Below are positions 9,340 through 18,683 of a stretch of 64,000 nt of DNA, piece after piece. Where the stretch lies: positions 124,001 to 188,000 of the forward strand of contig JAHZIX010000017.1 of the NCBI GenBank assembly GCA_022601195.1, written 5' to 3'. The notes beneath the pieces were generated by a model. That model saw only the letters and a program-made list of their open reading frames with translations. It was not told the origin of the DNA and searched no databases. This stretch comes from Deltaproteobacteria bacterium (lineage in GTDB: Bacteria; Acidobacteriota; Thermoanaerobaculia; Multivoradales; JAHZIX01). How positions within the stretch are numbered: the first letter of the stretch is position 1; every line of letters begins with the position of its first letter. The translations under genes were made by a program, and so were the position numbers.

Positions 9340-11394
9340 GTGGACACACAAGCTTTACTGCTGATCCTTGGATGCGGTGTGCTGGGATTGATTTTTGCCT
9401 GGCGGCGTAGTGCCTGGGTCAACAGTCAGGATGCCGGAACAGATGAGATGAAGACCATCGCGGGCCATATCCGTGATGGCGCGATGGCCTTTCTAGGTCG
9501 AGAATATAGAGTGCTCGCCATTTTCGTGGTGCTTGCTGCAACAGCACTGGCAGTGGCCAATAGCGCCAATGCCAAAAGCTCCTGGTTGATCGGTGTTTCC
9601 ATGCTCGCTGGTGCCTTGTGCTCCGGTCTGGCAGGCTTTTTTGGCATGCGGGTGGCTACGGCGGCCAATGTTCGCACTGCCGCTGCCGCACGGACGGGGC
9701 TAAACCCGGCCCTGCGGATCGCTTTTTCCGGTGGAGCGGTCATGGGGTTCTGTGTCGTCGGCCTCGGCGTCGTCGGCTTGACCGGCCTCTTTCTGTTCTA
9801 CAACGACCTATTCGCTGGGGACTTGGCTCGGGTCATCACCGTCCTGACAGGCTTTTCCTTCGGCGCTAGTTCCATCGCTCTTTTCGCCCGAGTGGGTGGC
9901 GGGATCTACACCAAGGCGGCGGATGTCGGCGCTGATCTAGTGGGCAAGGTTGAGGCCGGAATCCCCGAGGATGACCCTCGCAATCCCGCGGTCATCGCCG
10001 ATAACGTCGGTGACAACGTCGGAGACGTCGCCGGTATGGGAGCTGACCTTTTCGAATCCTATGTCGGGGCGATCATTGCCGCCCTGGCTCTGGGAGCGGG
10101 AGCTACCGTGGTGTCGGGAAGCGGAACCTCCTCCCTGGTCCTCTTGCCTCTGCTGCTAGCGGGAGTAGGGATTCTCGTGTCTCTGGGAGGCACTCTGCTG
10201 GTGAAGACCAAGGAAGGTGGAGATCCCGGAGTGGCCCTGCATCGCGGCACCTTTGGCGCTGCCATCGCCATGTTGGTCGCTACCTTCTTGATCATCAAGA
10301 AGCTCTTCGGAGACAACTTGTTCTCCTTGGATGGCAAAGAGTTTGGCGGCATGGGAATCTTCTGGGCCACCATGGCCGGTCTGATCGCTGGTGTTGCCAT
10401 CGGCCTGGTCACCGAGTACTACACTTCCGAATCGAGGGGCCCTGCTCAGCGCATCGCTGACGATAGCCGCACCGGCGCTGCCACCAACATCATCTCCGGC
10501 CTTGGCTTGGGGATGAAGTCCACCGCTTGGCCGGTCTTACTGCTGGTTGTTGCGACCCTCATTGCCCACTCTCAGGCGGGCCTTTACGGCATCGCCATCG
10601 CTGCCCTCGGCATGCTCTCTACGACGGGTATTCAACTCGCCGTTGACGCTTATGGCCCCATTGCCGACAACGCTGGCGGCATTACCGAGATGAGTCATTT
10701 GGGTGAGGAGGTGCGCGCCCGCACCGATAAGTTGGACGCCGTTGGAAACACGACGGCGGCGATTGGCAAAGGCTTCGCCATCGGCTCGGCCGGCTTGACC
10801 GCCCTGGCCCTCTTTGCGGCGTTCCGCACCGCTGCCGGCATCGACAGCCTGAACCTTCTGGATCCAGTGGTCATGGCGGGGCTGTTCATCGGCGCCATGA
10901 TGCCCTACCTCTTTTCCTCCATGGCCATGCAGGCGGTTGGAAGAGCGGCCTTCAAGATGATCGAGGAAGTTCGTCGCCAGTTCCGCACCATTCCTGGCCT
11001 CATGGAAGGTACGGGCACGGCCGACTACGCCAAGTGCGTCGACATCTCGACGGCAGCGGCCATCAAGGAGATGGTCGTTCCTGGTTTGATGGCGATCTTG
11101 GTGCCAGCCATCGTCGGTTTTTGGGACAAGACTGCACTGGGTGGCTTGTTGGCCGGTGTGACGGTGTCCGGTGTTGCCATGGCGATCTTCATGGCCAACG
11201 CTGGTGGCGCTTGGGACAACGCTAAGAAGTACATCGAAGGCGGTGCCCACGGCGGAAAGGGCTCCGAGGCACATAAGGCTTCCGTGGTAGGTGACACCGT
11301 GGGTGATCCTTTCAAGGATACTGCCGGCCCCAGCCTCAACATCCTCATCAAGTTGATGTCGGTGGTCGCCTTGGTGTTGGCTCCTTTGCTGTAG
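9340..11394 (+). CDS. hppA: Membrane-bound ion-translocating pyrophosphatase, K+-dependent type
   Basis: 684 residues, about 16 membrane helices. Couples hydrolysis of pyrophosphate to ion pumping across the inner membrane. The PPi-binding motif [22 protein letters not shown] is followed by [22 protein letters not shown]; the C-terminal motif is [21 protein letters not shown]. The sequence [15 protein letters not shown] has Ala where K+-independent enzymes have Lys (GNTTKA), so it should need K+. Whether it moves H+ or Na+ cannot be settled by eye. The start is GTG with a strong AAGGAGG Shine-Dalgarno just upstream. Confidence 0.96.
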   Translation: MDTQALLLILGCGVLGLIFAWRRSAWVNSQDAGTDEMKTIAGHIRDGAMAFLGREYRVLAIFVVLAATALAVANSANAKSSWLIGVSMLAGALCSGLAGFFGMRVATAANVRTAAAARTGLNPALRIAFSGGAVMGFCVVGLGVVGLTGLFLFYNDLFAGDLARVITVLTGFSFGASSIALFARVGGGIYTKAADVGADLVGKVEAGIPEDDPRNPAVIADNVGDNVGDVAGMGADLFESYVGAIIAALALGAGATVVSGSGTSSLVLLPLLLAGVGILVSLGGTLLVKTKEGGDPGVALHRGTFGAAIAMLVATFLIIKKLFGDNLFSLDGKEFGGMGIFWATMAGLIAGVAIGLVTEYYTSESRGPAQRIADDSRTGAATNIISGLGLGMKSTAWPVLLLVVATLIAHSQAGLYGIAIAALGMLSTTGIQLAVDAYGPIADNAGGITEMSHLGEEVRARTDKLDAVGNTTAAIGKGFAIGSAGLTALALFAAFRTAAGIDSLNLLDPVVMAGLFIGAMMPYLFSSMAMQAVGRAAFKMIEEVRRQFRTIPGLMEGTGTADYAKCVDISTAAAIKEMVVPGLMAILVPAIVGFWDKTALGGLLAGVTVSGVAMAIFMANAGGAWDNAKKYIEGGAHGGKGSEAHKASVVGDTVGDPFKDTAGPSLNILIKLMSVVALVLAPLL

Positions 11395-11500
11395 GACCTT
11401 GGTGTCGGCCTTTGATCGAAGAATTCGGTCGAAGAGTTTGAGCACAGAAGTAGGACTAGCCCTGGTGCAGGGAAGTCTATAGAATCCGGAGTCTTGAACC

Positions 11501-11563
11501 GCGGAGAGGCTTTCTTGCCTCTCCGCATCTACATTCCCTCTCTGTCCCACCCTTAAGTGGGAC
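11501..11563 (+). promoter_or_regulatory. Two hairpins in the rpsF leader
   Basis: Hairpin 1 (11501-11526) has perfect 10-bp arms GCGGAGAGGC/GCCTCTCCGC around TTTCTT and no following U-run. Hairpin 2 (11544-11563) has 7-bp arms GTCCCAC/GTGGGAC around CCTTAA. They sit 24-86 nt upstream of rpsF, where S6:S18 autoregulatory leaders occur in other bacteria; they could instead end hppA transcription. Confidence 0.5.
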
Positions 11564-11586
11564 TGTTCAGGCCATAGGGAGGTCTC

Positions 11587-11964
11587 TTGAGAGTTTACGA
11601 GTTAACTTTCGTCGTCGATCCTCGCGTCTCTGACGAGGACGTGATCGCTTTGACCGACGAATACAAGAAAATGATCGAAGACGGCGGTGGCAATGTGCCC
11701 CGGGTCGAAAATTGGGGTCGGCGGAAGCTTGCCTATTCCATCAAGAAGCTTTCAGAAGGCAAGTACGTCCTTCTCTACATCACCACCGAGCCGGGTTCGA
11801 ACCCGCTACCAGCGGTAGAGCTTCGTCTCAACCAGAATGACAAGGTTCTTCGTTTCCTCACCGTGCGGACGGATCGTGAGCAGGATGCTCAGCCCGAGCC
11901 GGAACCAGAGGCCGAGGCGGAGACCACGGAAGCACCGGCAGAGGCTGCCGCAGGGGAGGGCTAG
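11587..11964 (+). CDS. rpsF: 30S ribosomal protein S6
   Basis: 125 residues. Core: MRVYELTFVVDPRVSDEDV, WGRRKLAYSIKKLSEGKYVLLYI and LRLNQNDKVLRFLTVR, with an acidic Glu/Ala-rich C-terminal tail of about 30 residues. The predicted start is TTG with GGGAGG close upstream. Followed 6 bp later by rpsR; S6 and S18 bind 16S rRNA as a pair. No ssb gene lies between them, unlike many bacteria. Confidence 0.95.
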   Translation: MRVYELTFVVDPRVSDEDVIALTDEYKKMIEDGGGNVPRVENWGRRKLAYSIKKLSEGKYVLLYITTEPGSNPLPAVELRLNQNDKVLRFLTVRTDREQDAQPEPEPEAEAETTEAPAEAAAGEG

Positions 11965-11970
11965 ACCACT

Positions 11971-12198
11971 ATGAGAAAGCAAGTCTTCTACCGTCGGCGA
12001 AAGGTCTGTAAGTTCTGCGCCGAGCGGATCGAGTACGTGGACTACAAAGACACCAAACTGCTGGGCCAGTTCATTCCTGAACGGGCAAAGATTCTTCCGC
12101 GCCGTATTTCTGGTACTTGTGCCAAGCATCAGCGCGTCCTTCAAACTGCGATCAAGCGGGCCCGGCATTTGGCCTTGATCCCGTTCTGGACGGACTAG
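11971..12198 (+). CDS. rpsR: 30S ribosomal protein S18, zinc-binding form
   Basis: 75 residues, the usual size. The core [44 protein letters not shown] is typical. Cys13-x2-Cys16 and Cys50-x2-His53 form a likely Zn site, so this is the Zn-containing (C+) paralogue; no C- copy is seen in the window. Second gene of rpsF-rpsR-rplI. Confidence 0.96.
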   Translation: MRKQVFYRRRKVCKFCAERIEYVDYKDTKLLGQFIPERAKILPRRISGTCAKHQRVLQTAIKRARHLALIPFWTD

Positions 12199-12210
12199 GA
12201 GGAGGGGCCC

Positions 12211-12657
12211 ATGAGAATCATCTTGCTCAAGGACCAGCGCAATCTCGGAAAGCGCGGTGACGAAGTCGTCGTCAAACCCGGTTTCGGCCGAAATTTCTTG
12301 TTGCCCCAAGGGCTGGCTTTGGAATCGACGCCGGCAAACCGCAGCTACTTCGATCAACAGAGAAAGAAGATCGATGCCCGTCACGCCAAGGAGCGGGACG
12401 CTGCTGCAGCCATCGCAGCGGAATTGGCCGGCGTGAAGGTGGTCATCCAGAAGCGAGTCGGCGAGTCCGGCACCCTTTACGGTTCGGTCACCTCCATGGA
12501 TGTGGCGGCAGCCCTAGAGGAGAAGGGAGTCAAGGTAGATCGCCGACGCATCGATTTGGATGGCGGCATCAAGACGGTGGGAGACCACCAGGTACCGATC
12601 GATCTACACCCGGAAGTGGTTGCTGAGGTCACCGTGAGCGTGACTTCGGAAGAGTAG
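12211..12657 (+). CDS. rplI: 50S ribosomal protein L9
   Basis: 148 residues. N-terminal rRNA-binding domain with MRIILLKDQRNLGKRGDEVVVKPGFGRNFLLPQGLA, a long connecting helix rich in Ala/Lys/Glu, and a C-terminal domain with GTLYGSVTSMDVAAAL. Shine-Dalgarno AGGAGG lies upstream. Ends 5 bp before the methyltransferase gene. Confidence 0.97.
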   Translation: MRIILLKDQRNLGKRGDEVVVKPGFGRNFLLPQGLALESTPANRSYFDQQRKKIDARHAKERDAAAAIAAELAGVKVVIQKRVGESGTLYGSVTSMDVAAALEEKGVKVDRRRIDLDGGIKTVGDHQVPIDLHPEVVAEVTVSVTSEE

Positions 12658-12662
12658 AGTCA

Positions 12663-13931
12663 ATGACGGCGGAACCCGGCGAACGGCCGGAACCGCGGCT
12701 CGAGGATTTTCTCGGAAAGCCAACCCGCCGTCTGGAAGATTGGCATTGGCTGTGGATGGGGGACCAGGAGTTCCCGATCCGCAGCCATCGCGGTTTCTGG
12801 GGACGAATTCTCGTCTCCTTCAAACGTTTCCTTCGGCCTTTCACCAAGATTCCCCAGAACGACCTCTGGGAACGCCAGCGGGTCTTCAATCTAGTCCTTG
12901 CGGAGCATCTCATCGAGCTCCGGCAGGAGCAGAAGCACCAACGGTTTCTTGGAGAAGAGACCAACCGCCAGGCAGAGCTACATCGACAGAGAACCAGTCA
13001 TCTGGAAGCCTTCATGGATGATGGCTTGAAAGAGATCATGCGTCATAATGATGCGCTCTTTTCTCGGGTCGATCAAAAGCTAGACCTCTATCGCCGTCGG
13101 TCGAAAGATCTTGCCGATACTCTCGGTGGGGCTCTCGCTGCCCTTGGAGATCCCGATGGTGCGACCTCGCCAGGAGGTGGAGGTGGAGTCCCATCCGCGG
13201 CCACTGAGTCCTTGGCCCGAGCTTGGGACGAACATACCTACCTCGAGCTGGAGCGCCGGTATCGGGGCACCGTGGAAGAGATCGAGCAACGCTTGGCCGT
13301 TTACTTACCCTTCCTGGAAGGGGTCGGCCCCGTACTCGACCTGGGCTGCGGGCGCGGTGAGTCGCTGCTCGTCTTAGGGCGACAAGGAATTCCATGTCGC
13401 GGCGTCGATGGCAGCCGTGAGATGGTCCAGCATTGTCGGCAGCTGGGCCTCGAGGTGGAGGAGGGGGACCTTTTCAACTGTCTCGAGGGGGTTGAGCCAG
13501 GAAGCCTAGGTGCCGTTGTCTCGTTTCATGTCATCGAGCATCTGCCAGCTCCGTCCCTAGATCGTCTGGTACGCCTGGCTTTCCGCGCCCTGGCTCCCGG
13601 AGGAGTTTTGGTTCTGGAGACTCCCAACCCTTTGTCGGTGGTGGTTGCAGCGAGAAACTTCTGGCTCGACCCAACACATCAGAGGCCAATCCATCCGGAT
13701 AGCTTGCGGCTTTCCTACGAGCTTGCCGGTTTCGAGAAGATCGAACATCTGGAGCTCCGGCCCTTTGCAGAGGCGGATCGCTTACCGGAGATCGACTTGA
13801 CCTCCTTGCCGGAAGAGCAGAGAAAGGTTGCTGACCGGGTCAATCGCTTGCGGGATCGCCTGGATGAGTTGCTTTTTGGTTTTCAGGACTACTCTCTGGT
13901 TGGCGTGAAAGGATCCGAGTCTCAGGTCTAG
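12663..13931 (+). CDS. Class I SAM-dependent methyltransferase with coiled-coil N-terminus
   Basis: 422 residues. Residues 1-190 are hydrophilic, with a likely coiled coil (about 80-165, many Glu/Gln/Arg/Leu). The C-terminal half is a Rossmann methyltransferase: motif I VLDLGCGRGESLLVL, acidic motif II GVDGSREM, motif IV VVSFHVIEHLP, then LAPGGVLVLETPNP and NFWLDPTHQRPIHPDSL. The last segment resembles O-antigen chain-terminating methyltransferases of the WbdD type, so a polysaccharide-capping role is possible; this is inference. It follows rplI by 5 bp and may be cotranscribed. Confidence 0.82.
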   Translation: MTAEPGERPEPRLEDFLGKPTRRLEDWHWLWMGDQEFPIRSHRGFWGRILVSFKRFLRPFTKIPQNDLWERQRVFNLVLAEHLIELRQEQKHQRFLGEETNRQAELHRQRTSHLEAFMDDGLKEIMRHNDALFSRVDQKLDLYRRRSKDLADTLGGALAALGDPDGATSPGGGGGVPSAATESLARAWDEHTYLELERRYRGTVEEIEQRLAVYLPFLEGVGPVLDLGCGRGESLLVLGRQGIPCRGVDGSREMVQHCRQLGLEVEEGDLFNCLEGVEPGSLGAVVSFHVIEHLPAPSLDRLVRLAFRALAPGGVLVLETPNPLSVVVAARNFWLDPTHQRPIHPDSLRLSYELAGFEKIEHLELRPFAEADRLPEIDLTSLPEEQRKVADRVNRLRDRLDELLFGFQDYSLVGVKGSESQV

Positions 13932-13954
13932 ACTTCGGTCAAGTTCACGCCAGG

Positions 13955-16435
13955 CTAGCCATCCTGGTCGGTCCAGTTGTCTTCCCGAGCGACGTCTTCG
14001 AACTCTTCTGGCATCCGCTCCCGCTCCTTGGGCAGATAAAAGGGGCGCTGTTGGTACCAGGGCAACTCCATGACTTTCTCCCACAAGGGCTCATAGGAGC
14101 GGGCCGGTTCGGTACCTTGTAAGAAGGCTTCTACAATGACCTGTTCAGCGCCAGGAGTTGGCAGCAAGCCGGTATACCGTTCTACAGGGACCAGGTTGAT
14201 GCCCGGTGGGGGGGAGAATTTCGCGTTTCTCTCCACCCATCCGGTCTCCAGTCCGGACTCGATCAGTTGCTTCCAGATGGGGAGAGCGGCCTCGCTACCG
14301 GTCATGCCTCGGCCCAGAGAGCGGCGGCGATCGTAGCCCACCCAACTCAGGATCGTGTATCGAGGGGTGAACCCGACGAACCAGGCATCGGAAAAGTCAT
14401 CGGTGGTGCCTGTTTTACCGGCTAACTCGACTTCCAATTTGCGCATGGAAGTGGCAGTGCCGCGGTCCACGACGCCCTTGAGAATAGAACCGAGAACGAA
14501 GGCGGTTTCGGGAGTCGTAGCGAAGCTGGTCTCTGGAAGGAACTCGTCCAAGGTGCCGCCATTTGCGGATTCGACCCGTTCGATTAGCCGAGGCCTAACG
14601 TAGGTACCCTGATTGGCGATCGAGGCAAAGGCCGCTACGGTCTCCAGAGGAGTCAGCTCCGCGACCCCCAGGGCGAGACTTGGGTAGGGTAGGAGCTCTC
14701 CCTCGACGCCACAGCGGCGGGCGAAATCAATGGTGCTGTCGACTCCCACCATGTCCATCAACTTGACCGCCGTCATATTCATCGATTTTTCGAAGGCTCG
14801 ACGAAGGGTGACGATGCCGTAGTACTTACGGCCGAAATTGCGTGGCCGGTAGTTGGGAGTATTGTCGGAGCCAGCAAAGTAGGTAGGGGCATCGAAAATT
14901 GTGTCCGCTGCGGTATAACCCGCTTCCAGAGCAGCGCCCCAAACGAAGAGTTTGAAGGCCGATCCAACCTGGCGACGAGCTTGGGTGACTCGATTGAACT
15001 TAGATCGGGAGAAATCCCAGCCACCCACCAGGCCGCGAACGGCACCATTGGCGGATTCTAAAACGACAACTGCCCCTTCCGCTTCCGGCTCCTGATCCAA
15101 GAATAGGCGAGGCTCGTCAGACTCCTCTTTGCCTGGCTCCAGATGGAAGAAGGCCACGTCACCGGTTTCGAGAACTTGGTCCGGGCGGCGACGGCGGGTC
15201 CATTTCATGCCTTCCGGTGTCAGCTCATAGGTGTTCTTTCCAATGCGGACCTGCGCTGATTTTCGGTCCGAAGACAGAACGACCCCCTCATACCATCGAC
15301 CCACTTCCAGTTCTCCCTTGGGCCAGGAGTCGAGTTGAACGGTAGTGGGGTCCTCCTCCAAGTGGCGGGGGGCGCCTCGCCACCCCTTGCGATGGTCGAA
15401 GGCAATCAGACCATCCCGGAGGGCCTGCTCGGCACTGGCCTGAATCTGGGTGTCCAAGGTCGTATAGACCTGGAGACCGCCTTCCAACATGGCTTGAGTG
15501 CCGTAGCGAGACTCGATCATCTTGCGCACATCTTCTGCAAAGTAGGGAGCGATTTGAGTCTTTCTCTGCTGAGTGATGACTCCCAGGCCCTTGGCGGTGG
15601 CATCTCGATGTTCGGTCTCAGAGATGTAGCCCTCCGCTAGCATGCGATTCAAGACGTGATTGCGTCTCTCGAGAACCTTCTTCTGACGTCGATAGGGACT
15701 GTAGTCGCTGGGGCGTTGGGGAATTCCTGCCAGCATCGCCGCTTCGTGGAGCTCTAGTTCTCCGACGGTCTTATCGAAAAAGAAACGAGCCGCCTGAGCC
15801 ATGCCGTAATTGCCGTGGCCGAGGTTGACGATATTGCAATAGAGGGTCAGGAGTTGCTGTTTGCTGTAGCGCTTTTCCAGCTCGACGGCAGTGAAGGCCT
15901 CTTCGATCTTACGGCTCCAGGACTTCTCCGGAGTCAAGTAGAGGGCCCGAGCCAATTGCATGGTGATGGTGGAGGCGCCTTCCTTCTTTCGGCCATGGCG
16001 CATATTGGTCAAGGCAGCTCTCAGTATTCCCGTCGCATCGACGCCACCATGGCGAAAGAACTTCTTGTCTTCCAGGGCGACGATAGCGTGTTGGAGCATC
16101 TCCGGAAGCTCATTCTCATCGAGGAGAATCCGCTTTTGGCGGGCGAACTCAGCAAAAATCTGACCGTCGCTACTATGGACCCGAGTGATCCGGCTTGGGG
16201 TGAAGCCTTCTAAGGTATCTACCTGAGGGATACGGATGGCGGCAGCGACGGCGATACCTCCGACGATCCCCAAAAGAACGGCACCGAGGGCCGGGAGCAA
16301 CCTCCTTACCCAGGGCTGGCGCATCCACTCCGAGGGAGTTAGCCGAGTCGGTCGATGCTGGGCCCAACCTTGTTCGTGGCGCAGCCGATTTAGGGGGGAC
16401 TCGGGGCGGTTCTCATCGATGGGTTCGTATTCCAT
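13955..16435 (-). CDS. mrcA: Class A penicillin-binding protein (PBP1A-like)
   Basis: 826 residues. A cytoplasmic N-terminus (1-48) is followed by one membrane anchor (about 49-68, LLPALGAVLLGIVGGIAVAAA). The GT51 glycosyltransferase domain contains VALEDKKFFRHGGVD (catalytic Glu), GASTITMQLAR and NIVNLGHGNYGMAQAA. The transpeptidase domain has the SxxK motif SAFK, SxN as SMN and KTGT. Together these polymerise and cross-link peptidoglycan in the periplasm. The ATG lies 6 nt after a TATAAT box, so the mRNA may be leaderless. Convergent with the methyltransferase, divergent from uvrB. Confidence 0.95.
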   Translation of the reverse strand: MEYEPIDENRPESPLNRLRHEQGWAQHRPTRLTPSEWMRQPWVRRLLPALGAVLLGIVGGIAVAAAIRIPQVDTLEGFTPSRITRVHSSDGQIFAEFARQKRILLDENELPEMLQHAIVALEDKKFFRHGGVDATGILRAALTNMRHGRKKEGASTITMQLARALYLTPEKSWSRKIEEAFTAVELEKRYSKQQLLTLYCNIVNLGHGNYGMAQAARFFFDKTVGELELHEAAMLAGIPQRPSDYSPYRRQKKVLERRNHVLNRMLAEGYISETEHRDATAKGLGVITQQRKTQIAPYFAEDVRKMIESRYGTQAMLEGGLQVYTTLDTQIQASAEQALRDGLIAFDHRKGWRGAPRHLEEDPTTVQLDSWPKGELEVGRWYEGVVLSSDRKSAQVRIGKNTYELTPEGMKWTRRRRPDQVLETGDVAFFHLEPGKEESDEPRLFLDQEPEAEGAVVVLESANGAVRGLVGGWDFSRSKFNRVTQARRQVGSAFKLFVWGAALEAGYTAADTIFDAPTYFAGSDNTPNYRPRNFGRKYYGIVTLRRAFEKSMNMTAVKLMDMVGVDSTIDFARRCGVEGELLPYPSLALGVAELTPLETVAAFASIANQGTYVRPRLIERVESANGGTLDEFLPETSFATTPETAFVLGSILKGVVDRGTATSMRKLEVELAGKTGTTDDFSDAWFVGFTPRYTILSWVGYDRRRSLGRGMTGSEAALPIWKQLIESGLETGWVERNAKFSPPPGINLVPVERYTGLLPTPGAEQVIVEAFLQGTEPARSYEPLWEKVMELPWYQQRPFYLPKERERMPEEFEDVAREDNWTDQDG

Positions 16436-16441
16436 GGGCGC

Positions 16442-16447
16442 ATTATA
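16442..16447 (-). promoter_or_regulatory. -10 box immediately upstream of the PBP gene
   Basis: A perfect TATAAT (minus strand, 16447-16442) ends 6 nt before the ATG at 16435. The -35 at 17 nt is weak. No Shine-Dalgarno fits between, consistent with leaderless transcription. Confidence 0.55.
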
Positions 16448-16646
16448 GAGCTTCCACCAGGGCCTTGGTTTGGTCTCTTTGTGGCGAAATCAAGGCAGAA
16501 GAGAATGGCACCGGTTTTCGACCATTGGCTGTGGCTATACCCGACAGCAGTACCCAGTCGCCACTCTCCGAGTCGTCCCTAGAGACCTCCTTTGATTCGG
16601 TTCCTCTAAGTCGTCCTGTGGCTCGCCTTTGGAGGTCCAAGCAAGG

Positions 16647-16652
16647 TAGAAT
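16647..16652 (+). promoter_or_regulatory. -10 box immediately upstream of uvrB
   Basis: TAGAAT ends 5 nt before the uvrB ATG at 16658, and no Shine-Dalgarno is present in between. No convincing -35 or LexA-type box is visible in the 222-bp divergent region. Confidence 0.45.
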
Positions 16653-16657
16653 GGTTT

Positions 16658-18649
16658 ATGCCTGATTTCCGCCTTCAGTCCCCTTTCTCTCCCCAAGGAG
16701 ACCAGCCGGAAGCGATTCGGTCGCTGGTCGAACGAGTGCGCGCCGAAGAGAAGGAGCAGGTCCTTCTGGGAGTGACCGGTTCCGGAAAGACGTTCACCAT
16801 CGCCAAGATGGTCGAGGAGCTCAATCGGCCGACCTTGGTCCTATCCCACAACAAGACCCTGGCGGCCCAGCTTTACCAAGAATTCCGCTCCTTTTTTCCC
16901 GACAATGCGGTGGAGTACTTCGTCTCCTACTACGACTATTACCAGCCGGAAGCTTACGTACCGGCCAGCGATACCTATATCGAGAAGGAAACGAGCATCA
17001 ACGAGGAAATCGATCGCCTGCGCTTGAGGGCCACGAAGGTTCTCTTTGAGCGGCGGGATGTGCTCATCGTCGCCTCCGTTTCTTGTATCTATGGCTTGGG
17101 GTCTCCGGACGCCTTCTTTGGCATGCTTCATTTCTTCGACAAGGGTTCGGAAGAGGGCATGGACATCGCACTCCAGAAGTTAGTGGCAATGCAGTACGAG
17201 CGCACCAACATGGATCTCTATCACGGTAGTTTTCGGGTTCGGGGGGATGTACTGGAGATTCAGCCGGCCTATGAGGATCTCGGGGTTCGGGTCGAGTACT
17301 TTGGAGATGAGATCGAGCGAGTCAGTCGCTTTGACACCCTTCGAGGAGTCGTTCTAGAAGAGGTAGATCGGGTGGGTGTCTTTCCCAAGACTCACTACGT
17401 GACCCCCAAGGATCGGCTCCAGCAGGCAGTAGGCACCATTCGAGAGGAGCTGAAGGGGCGTCTCGAGGTGCTGGAGAGCGAAGGCAAGCTGCTGGAGTAC
17501 CAACGTCTGGAGCAGCGCACTCGCTTCGATCTGGAAATGCTGCAGGAGATTGGTTACTGCCATGGCATCGAGAACTATTCACGCCATCTCAGTGGCCGGC
17601 GAGAGGGAGAGGCGCCACCGACTCTTCTGGACTATCTGCCTGAGGACTTCCTGTTGGTGGTCGACGAGAGTCACCAGAGCGTTCCCCAGGTCCGGGCCAT
17701 GTACCACGGCGACCGTTCGCGAAAACAGACACTGGTCGATTTTGGCTTCAGGTTGCCCAGCGCTCTCGACAACCGTCCCCTGACCTTTGAGGAGTTCGAC
17801 GAACGTATTGGGCAGCGGGTCTATGTTTCTGCGACCCCAGCCCCCTTCGAGCTCGAGCGCACCGGCGGTGTTGTTGCGGAGCAGATCATTCGGCCTACCG
17901 GGCTGTTAGATCCGCCCATCGAAGTGCGACCAGCTCAAGGCCAAGTGGACGACCTCGTGGCAAAGGTGGCAGAGATCGTCAAGCGCAAGGAGCGTGTGCT
18001 GGTCACCACTCTCACCAAACGTATGGCGGAGGAGTTGACTCAGTATCTTCTGGAGTTGGGCCACCGAGTGCGCTATCTCCACTCGGATGTGGACACCTTG
18101 GAACGGGTGGAGATCGTTACCTCCTTGCGGCGGGGAGAGTTCGACATCTTGGTGGGCATCAATCTGCTGCGGGAGGGATTGGATATTCCCGAAGTTTCAT
18201 TGGTTGCCGTGCTGGATGCCGACAAAGAGGGCTTTCTACGCAGTGAGACCTCTTTGGTGCAGACCTCTGGTCGAGCCGCTCGCAACGTCCACGGCCGGGT
18301 TATCTTCTATGCCGACCGGATTACCCAGTCCATGGCTCGGGCCATGGAAGAAACCCGCCGACGCCGCGAGCTTCAAGAAGCTTACAACCAAGAGCATGGA
18401 ATCGAACCGGCGACGATTCTCAAAGAGATTCATAGTCCTCTGGTGGCCATGGCCAGTCTCGACTATTACCCGGCCCATCGGGGGCCTTTGCTCGAGGTTG
18501 CGGAGGGAGAAGAGGTTCCCTTGACCAAGCGGATTCAATGGTTGGAAAAAGAGATGAAGGAGGCGGCCAAGAAGCTCGAGTTCGAGCAGGCGGCGGTACT
18601 TCGGGACCAGCTCAAGGAGCTTCGGGAACAGCAGATTTACGCCGGCTGA
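16658..18649 (+). CDS. uvrB: Excinuclease ABC subunit B
   Basis: 663 residues, normal length. Helicase-like damage-verification subunit of nucleotide excision repair. Walker A is [13 protein letters not shown]; the beta-hairpin is in [12 protein letters not shown]; the DEAD-box-like motif is [11 protein letters not shown]; motif VI is [19 protein letters not shown]. The C-terminal UVR motif ([23 protein letters not shown]) binds UvrC, whose gene is at 22461. The start agrees with the family N-terminus [17 protein letters not shown]. Confidence 0.98.
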   Translation: MPDFRLQSPFSPQGDQPEAIRSLVERVRAEEKEQVLLGVTGSGKTFTIAKMVEELNRPTLVLSHNKTLAAQLYQEFRSFFPDNAVEYFVSYYDYYQPEAYVPASDTYIEKETSINEEIDRLRLRATKVLFERRDVLIVASVSCIYGLGSPDAFFGMLHFFDKGSEEGMDIALQKLVAMQYERTNMDLYHGSFRVRGDVLEIQPAYEDLGVRVEYFGDEIERVSRFDTLRGVVLEEVDRVGVFPKTHYVTPKDRLQQAVGTIREELKGRLEVLESEGKLLEYQRLEQRTRFDLEMLQEIGYCHGIENYSRHLSGRREGEAPPTLLDYLPEDFLLVVDESHQSVPQVRAMYHGDRSRKQTLVDFGFRLPSALDNRPLTFEEFDERIGQRVYVSATPAPFELERTGGVVAEQIIRPTGLLDPPIEVRPAQGQVDDLVAKVAEIVKRKERVLVTTLTKRMAEELTQYLLELGHRVRYLHSDVDTLERVEIVTSLRRGEFDILVGINLLREGLDIPEVSLVAVLDADKEGFLRSETSLVQTSGRAARNVHGRVIFYADRITQSMARAMEETRRRRELQEAYNQEHGIEPATILKEIHSPLVAMASLDYYPAHRGPLLEVAEGEEVPLTKRIQWLEKEMKEAAKKLEFEQAAVLRDQLKELREQQIYAG

Positions 18650-18683
18650 AGGGCCGGCCAAGAGGCTGCTGAGTCGTTCCGAA

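Noticed and set aside
10537..11550. A 337-codon open frame antisense to hppA
   Set aside because: Mirror of a strongly conserved gene with high GC at third positions.
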